From: Abyssisolibacter fermentans
GTDB lineage: Bacteria; Bacillota; Clostridia; Tissierellales; MCWD3
Reading direction: 5' to 3'
NCBI RefSeq assembly: GCF_001559865.1
Contig: NZ_LOHE01000075.1
Coordinates: forward strand, 1-46,822
DNA length: 46,822 nucleotides
Both the position numbers and the translations under genes were made by a program. The notes beneath the pieces were generated by a model. The model had not been told where the DNA came from, did no database searches, and worked only from the letters and a program-made list of their open reading frames with translations. Positions 43,559 to 46,822 of the stretch are shown piece after piece (the first letter of the stretch is position 1; every line of letters begins with the position of its first letter).

Positions 43559-45526
43559 ATGGATAAAAAAAATTATTATGTAACAACACCTATATATTAT
43601 CCAAGTGATAATCTTCATATAGGACATACATACTGTACGGTAGCAGCGGATACAGTAGCTAGATTTAAAAGAGTCATGGGATATGATGTAAAGTTTTTAA
43701 CAGGAACAGATGAACATGGACAAAAAATTCAAGATGTAGCAGAGAAAAAAGGTCTTACCCCTAAGCAATATCTAGATGGTATTGTAAAAAATATAAAAGA
43801 TTTATGGGAAACATTAGAGATAAGCTATGATTATTTTATAAGAACAACTGATGAAAAACATGAACAAATTGTACAGAAGATTTTCCAAAAACTATATGAC
43901 AAAGGGGAGATATACAAAGGAACATATGAAGGACACTATTGTACTCCTTGTGAATCATTTTGGACAGAAAGTCAATTAGTTGATGGTAAATGCCCTGATT
44001 GTGGAAGAGAAGTTAAATTAGCAAAAGAAGAAGCATATTTTTTCAAGCTTTCAAAATATCAAGATAGATTAATTAAACTTTACGAAGAAAATCCAGAGTT
44101 TCTAGAGCCAGAATCAAGAAGAAATGAAATGTTGAATAATTTCTTAAAACCAGGCTTAGAAGATTTATGTGTTACAAGATCATCTTTTGATTGGGGTGTA
44201 AAAGTACCTTTTGATGATAAGCATGTAATCTACGTATGGATAGATGCATTAAGCAATTATATCACCTCATTGGGTTATCTATCAGAAAATGATGAAGATT
44301 ACAAGAAATTTTGGCCAGCAAATGTACATTTAGTTGGAAAAGAAATAGTAAGATTCCATGCTATTATATGGCCTGCATTATTAATGGCATTAGATATAGA
44401 GCTTCCTAAAAAAATATTTGGTCATGGATGGATTTTATTTGAAAATGATAAAATGTCAAAATCAAAAGGAAATGTAATGTATCCAGAACCATTGATTAAC
44501 CTATATGGTATAGATTCATTGAAGTACTTTTTATTAAGAGAATTTTCATTTGGTAGTGATGGCTCATTTTCAAGAGAAAAATTCCTCAAAAGAATTAATT
44601 CTGATTTAGCAAATGATTTAGGTAATCTTGTAAGTCGAACTGTTGCTATGGTAGATAAATACAATGGTGGTATAATTCCAGAACCTAAATTGACAGGAGA
44701 ATATGATGAAAGTCTTAAAGAATTGGCTTTATCAACACCAAGTATAGTAGAGAAAAATATGGATGCATTTAATTTCAGTATTGCATTAGAGAATATATGG
44801 AGATTAATATCAAGAACAAATAAATATATAGATGAAACTATGCCATGGGTACTAGCAAAAGACGAAAATCAAAAAGATAGATTAGATACAGTATTATATA
44901 ATTTATGCGAATCACTAAGAATCATATCAGTACTTATAAGACCAATTATGGAGAAAACTTCTAACAGTATATGGAGGCAATTAGGTATAGATAATGGTGC
45001 AGGTACAGATTGGTTATCATTATTTAAATGGGAAGGATTACAAACAGGAACTAAAGTAAGAAAAGAAGCGCCATTATTCCCTAGACTAGATGTAGAAAAA
45101 GAACTTGTAAGATTGGATAAAGAAAACAAGAAATTTATAGAATTAAGATATGGCAAAAAGGCAGAAGAAAAACCAGAAAAAGAAGAAGAACTAAAAGAAG
45201 AAGAATATATTACAATAGATGATTTTGACAAAATAGATTTGAGAATAGCAGAAGTAATAGAAGCTAAAAAGCATCCGAATGCTGATAAATTATTTGTATT
45301 ACAGTTGAGTGTAGGTGATGAAAAAAGACAGGTTGTATCAGGAATAGCTAAATACTACAAACCTGAAGATTTAGTAGGTAAAAAACTTATCTTAGTAGCA
45401 AACCTTAAACCTATTAAATTAAGAGGAATAGAATCTCATGGAATGATTTTAGCAGCTAGTAAAGGTAAAAAATTAACACTAGCTTCAGTATTAGAAGATA
45501 TAAAAAGTGGTGCAGCAGTTAAGTAA
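43559..45526 (+). CDS. metG: methionyl-tRNA synthetase
   Basis: Charges tRNA-Met. The 655-residue product has HIGH (20-23, in NLHIGHTY), the KMSKS loop (298-302), and a connective zinc knuckle pattern CTPCESFW...CPDCGREV. The C-terminal third adds a dimerising tRNA-binding domain ([20 protein letters not shown]) after a Glu/Lys-rich linker. This is the long class found in many Firmicutes. ATG 43559 follows AAGGAGGAG. It is regulated by the upstream T-box leader. Confidence 0.96.
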   Translation: MDKKNYYVTTPIYYPSDNLHIGHTYCTVAADTVARFKRVMGYDVKFLTGTDEHGQKIQDVAEKKGLTPKQYLDGIVKNIKDLWETLEISYDYFIRTTDEKHEQIVQKIFQKLYDKGEIYKGTYEGHYCTPCESFWTESQLVDGKCPDCGREVKLAKEEAYFFKLSKYQDRLIKLYEENPEFLEPESRRNEMLNNFLKPGLEDLCVTRSSFDWGVKVPFDDKHVIYVWIDALSNYITSLGYLSENDEDYKKFWPANVHLVGKEIVRFHAIIWPALLMALDIELPKKIFGHGWILFENDKMSKSKGNVMYPEPLINLYGIDSLKYFLLREFSFGSDGSFSREKFLKRINSDLANDLGNLVSRTVAMVDKYNGGIIPEPKLTGEYDESLKELALSTPSIVEKNMDAFNFSIALENIWRLISRTNKYIDETMPWVLAKDENQKDRLDTVLYNLCESLRIISVLIRPIMEKTSNSIWRQLGIDNGAGTDWLSLFKWEGLQTGTKVRKEAPLFPRLDVEKELVRLDKENKKFIELRYGKKAEEKPEKEEELKEEEYITIDDFDKIDLRIAEVIEAKKHPNADKLFVLQLSVGDEKRQVVSGIAKYYKPEDLVGKKLILVANLKPIKLRGIESHGMILAASKGKKLTLASVLEDIKSGAAVK

Positions 45527-45542
45527 GGTATAAATGTAAGCG

Positions 45543-45589
45543 TGTCTCAAAATGCAGGATTATGTACTATAATTAGTCATTTTGAGACA
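45543..45589 (+). repeat. R1-type hairpin between metG and tatD
   Basis: TGTCTCAAAATG (45543-45554) and CATTTTGAGACA (45578-45589) are exact inverted repeats of 12 bp. It begins just after the metG stop and lies 30 bases before tatD; the T-run is weak (GCTTTGTTT). Its core resembles the ilvC/ilvB hairpins. Confidence 0.7.
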
Positions 45590-45619
45590 GCTTTGTTTAA
45601 AATATTAGGAGTGATAAAC

Positions 45620-46384
45620 ATGCTTATAGATAGTCATGCACATTTAGATGACAGCCGTTTTGATAAAGATAGAGAGCAGTTAATAAAAGATTTAGGTAAT
45701 AATAATATTGAATTAATTATAAATCCAGGTTCAGACGTAGCTACCTCAGTAAAAGCTGTTTCGTTGGCACAAAAACACGAAAATATATATGCAGCAATTG
45801 GAGTTCATCCACATGAAGTTGAGGATATGGAAGATGAAACAATAGAGTTGTTAAGAAGTCTAAGTAAAAAAGACAAAGTAGTAGCTATAGGTGAGATTGG
45901 TCTTGATTATTATTATGACAATTCTCCAAGAGAGTTACAAAAGAAATGGTTTAGAGAACAAATAAAATTGGCAAAAGAATTAGATTTGCCCATAATAATA
46001 CATGATAGAGATGCGCATCAAGATACGTATGACATAATAAAAGAGCTAAAGGATGATAGCCTCAGAGGAGTACTCCATTGTTATTCAGGAGGAGTAGAAC
46101 TAGCAAGAGAATTCATAAAATTAGGTTTTTATATATCTTTTGCAGGGCCAATTACATTTAAAAATGCAAAGGTATCTAAACTAGTTGCTAAAGAAATCCC
46201 TTTAGAAAAAATGTTGATAGAAACAGATTCGCCATATTTAACACCACATCCACATAGAGGAAAACGTAACGAGCCGTTATATGTTAGATTTGTGGCTGGA
46301 GAGATAGCTCAGTTGAAAGGCATATCATTTGAAGAAGTAATGAATATAACAAACAAAAATGCGAGAGAATTATTTGGTATTTAA
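45620..46384 (+). CDS. tatD: TatD-family metal-dependent DNase
   Basis: A 254-residue TIM-barrel metallohydrolase with DSHAHLDD (His6, His8), the metal ligand Glu in IGEIGLDYYYD, His in PIIIHDRDAH and VLHCYSGG, and the C-terminal ETDSPYLTPHPHRGKRNEP. Acts as 3'-5' exonuclease or D-aminoacyl-tRNA-type hydrolase in the wider family. ATG 45620 follows AGGAGTGATAA; a longer GTG frame from 45542 would read through the hairpin. Order metG-tatD is conserved in Firmicutes. Confidence 0.94.
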   Translation: MLIDSHAHLDDSRFDKDREQLIKDLGNNNIELIINPGSDVATSVKAVSLAQKHENIYAAIGVHPHEVEDMEDETIELLRSLSKKDKVVAIGEIGLDYYYDNSPRELQKKWFREQIKLAKELDLPIIIHDRDAHQDTYDIIKELKDDSLRGVLHCYSGGVELAREFIKLGFYISFAGPITFKNAKVSKLVAKEIPLEKMLIETDSPYLTPHPHRGKRNEPLYVRFVAGEIAQLKGISFEEVMNITNKNARELFGI

Positions 46385-46465
46385 AGATTAAAATCACTTT
46401 ATATCATTTACTACATATAATGATTATAAGTAGAATGAAGGGCAAATGCCTATAGGAGTGATTAA

Positions 46466-46822
46466 ATGAGAAGTGAAAACAGAGAGATGCCTTCAGCAGA
46501 ACGTCCCATAGAAGAAGTATATCCAGTAAAACCAATAATACCAAAACCAATACCAAAACCAATGCCAAAACCAATACTAAAACCAAAACCATGTCCACCA
46601 CAACCATGCACACCAAAATATAGTATGCCCATTAATCCAATGTGTGCGTTTGTAATCTACATGTGCCCAATGCATTGTATGTCAGGGATGATGCCAGGAA
46701 TGTCAGGGATGATGCCAGGAATGCCAGGGATGATGCCAGGAATGTCAGGGATGATGCCAGGAATGCCAGGGATGATGCCAGGAATGCCAGGGATGATGCC
46801 AGGAATGCCAGAAATGATGCTC
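46466..46822 (+). CDS. Pro/Lys- and Met/Gly-repeat protein (5' part, partial)
   Basis: 119 codons run to the window edge without a stop. After [20 protein letters not shown] comes a KPxP stretch (about 22-47, [16 protein letters not shown]), a short Cys-rich part ([19 protein letters not shown]), then tandem MPGM/MSGM units from about residue 72 ([13 protein letters not shown]). ATG 46466 follows TAGGAGTGA. The composition resembles spore-coat or spore-surface proteins of clostridia, and Met/Cys-rich repeats can also bind copper; neither is shown. The repeat part is DNA units of 12-24 bases, likely to vary in number. Confidence 0.65.
   Translation, partial: MRSENREMPSAERPIEEVYPVKPIIPKPIPKPMPKPILKPKPCPPQPCTPKYSMPINPMCAFVIYMCPMHCMSGMMPGMSGMMPGMPGMMPGMSGMMPGMPGMMPGMPGMMPGMPEMML

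Noticed and set aside
45542-45619. Longer tatD start (GTG)
   Set aside because: It would translate a 12-bp perfect hairpin, and the family N-terminus (LIDSHAHLDD) begins at 45620.
46404-46616. 70-codon minus-strand frame rich in Val/Leu
   Set aside because: It is a shadow of the KPxP repeat region of the plus-strand gene, and has no independent support.

Overview
The window is AT-rich DNA from a spore-forming, low-GC Firmicute, most likely an anaerobic Clostridia member. The evidence is the gene content: bofA, gin (csfB), spmA/spmB, abrB, a long Bacillus-type SRP RNA, a T-box leader, a 2[4Fe-4S] ferredoxin, a two-subunit iron-sulfur fumarase, and strong AGGAGG ribosome sites with frequent TTG/GTG starts. 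I cannot name a genus from the sequence alone.

Layout. (1) 0-8.4 kb is amino-acid biosynthesis: the 3' end of ilvC, an acetolactate synthase (ilvB), then lysC and hom on the minus strand, divergent from an ACT-domain regulator, thrC and thrB. Together the lysC/hom/thrBC genes take aspartate toward threonine. (2) 8.4-11 kb holds a small phasin-like protein, an ABC1/UbiB kinase and an MgtC-like membrane protein. (3) 11.2-14.7 kb holds tRNA-Ser(GGA), the SRP RNA, dnaX, ybaB and recR. (4) 15.0-28.4 kb is an arginine/agmatine/polyamine catabolic block: GyrI-like protein, SpeE, RocB-like M20 hydrolase, Lrp regulator, sodium:solute symporter, putrescine carbamoyltransferase, agmatine deiminase, APC-type exchanger, carbamate kinase and a chemoreceptor. 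It would take up agmatine, convert it to putrescine plus carbamoyl phosphate, and make ATP by carbamate kinase. (5) 28.8-46.4 kb resumes the conserved Firmicute recR-to-tatD neighbourhood: yaaL (DUF2508), bofA, [L25, fumarase, membrane protein], gin, yaaO-type decarboxylase, tmk, darA, yaaR, holB, yaaT, ferredoxin, trmN6-like, rsmI, abrB, spmA/spmB, T-box-metG, tatD. The last gene, cut by the window edge, encodes a Met/Pro/Gly repeat protein.

The agmatine block therefore interrupts the usual recR-yaaL-bofA adjacency, and near-identical hairpins sit at the two edges of the interruption (14.79 and 28.63 kb). This is the main architectural observation.

The intergenic DNA carries several families of dispersed palindromic repeats that are not obviously standard terminators: (R1) stems around TTTCAAAATGAG; (R2) ~65-bp modules with AAATCTnnGATTT and ACTCCTAGGAA...GAGTAGGAG, in two places nested inside R1-type hairpins; (R3) inverted repeats of CCTGATTATTCATAT; (R4) ~100-130 bp two-hairpin elements bounded by TTATAAC/GTTATAA; (R5) AATCATGG...CCATGATT hairpins. 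I see no CRISPR array, transposase, integrase or phage gene. Most genes are ordinary; I found no convincing wholly new multi-gene system.
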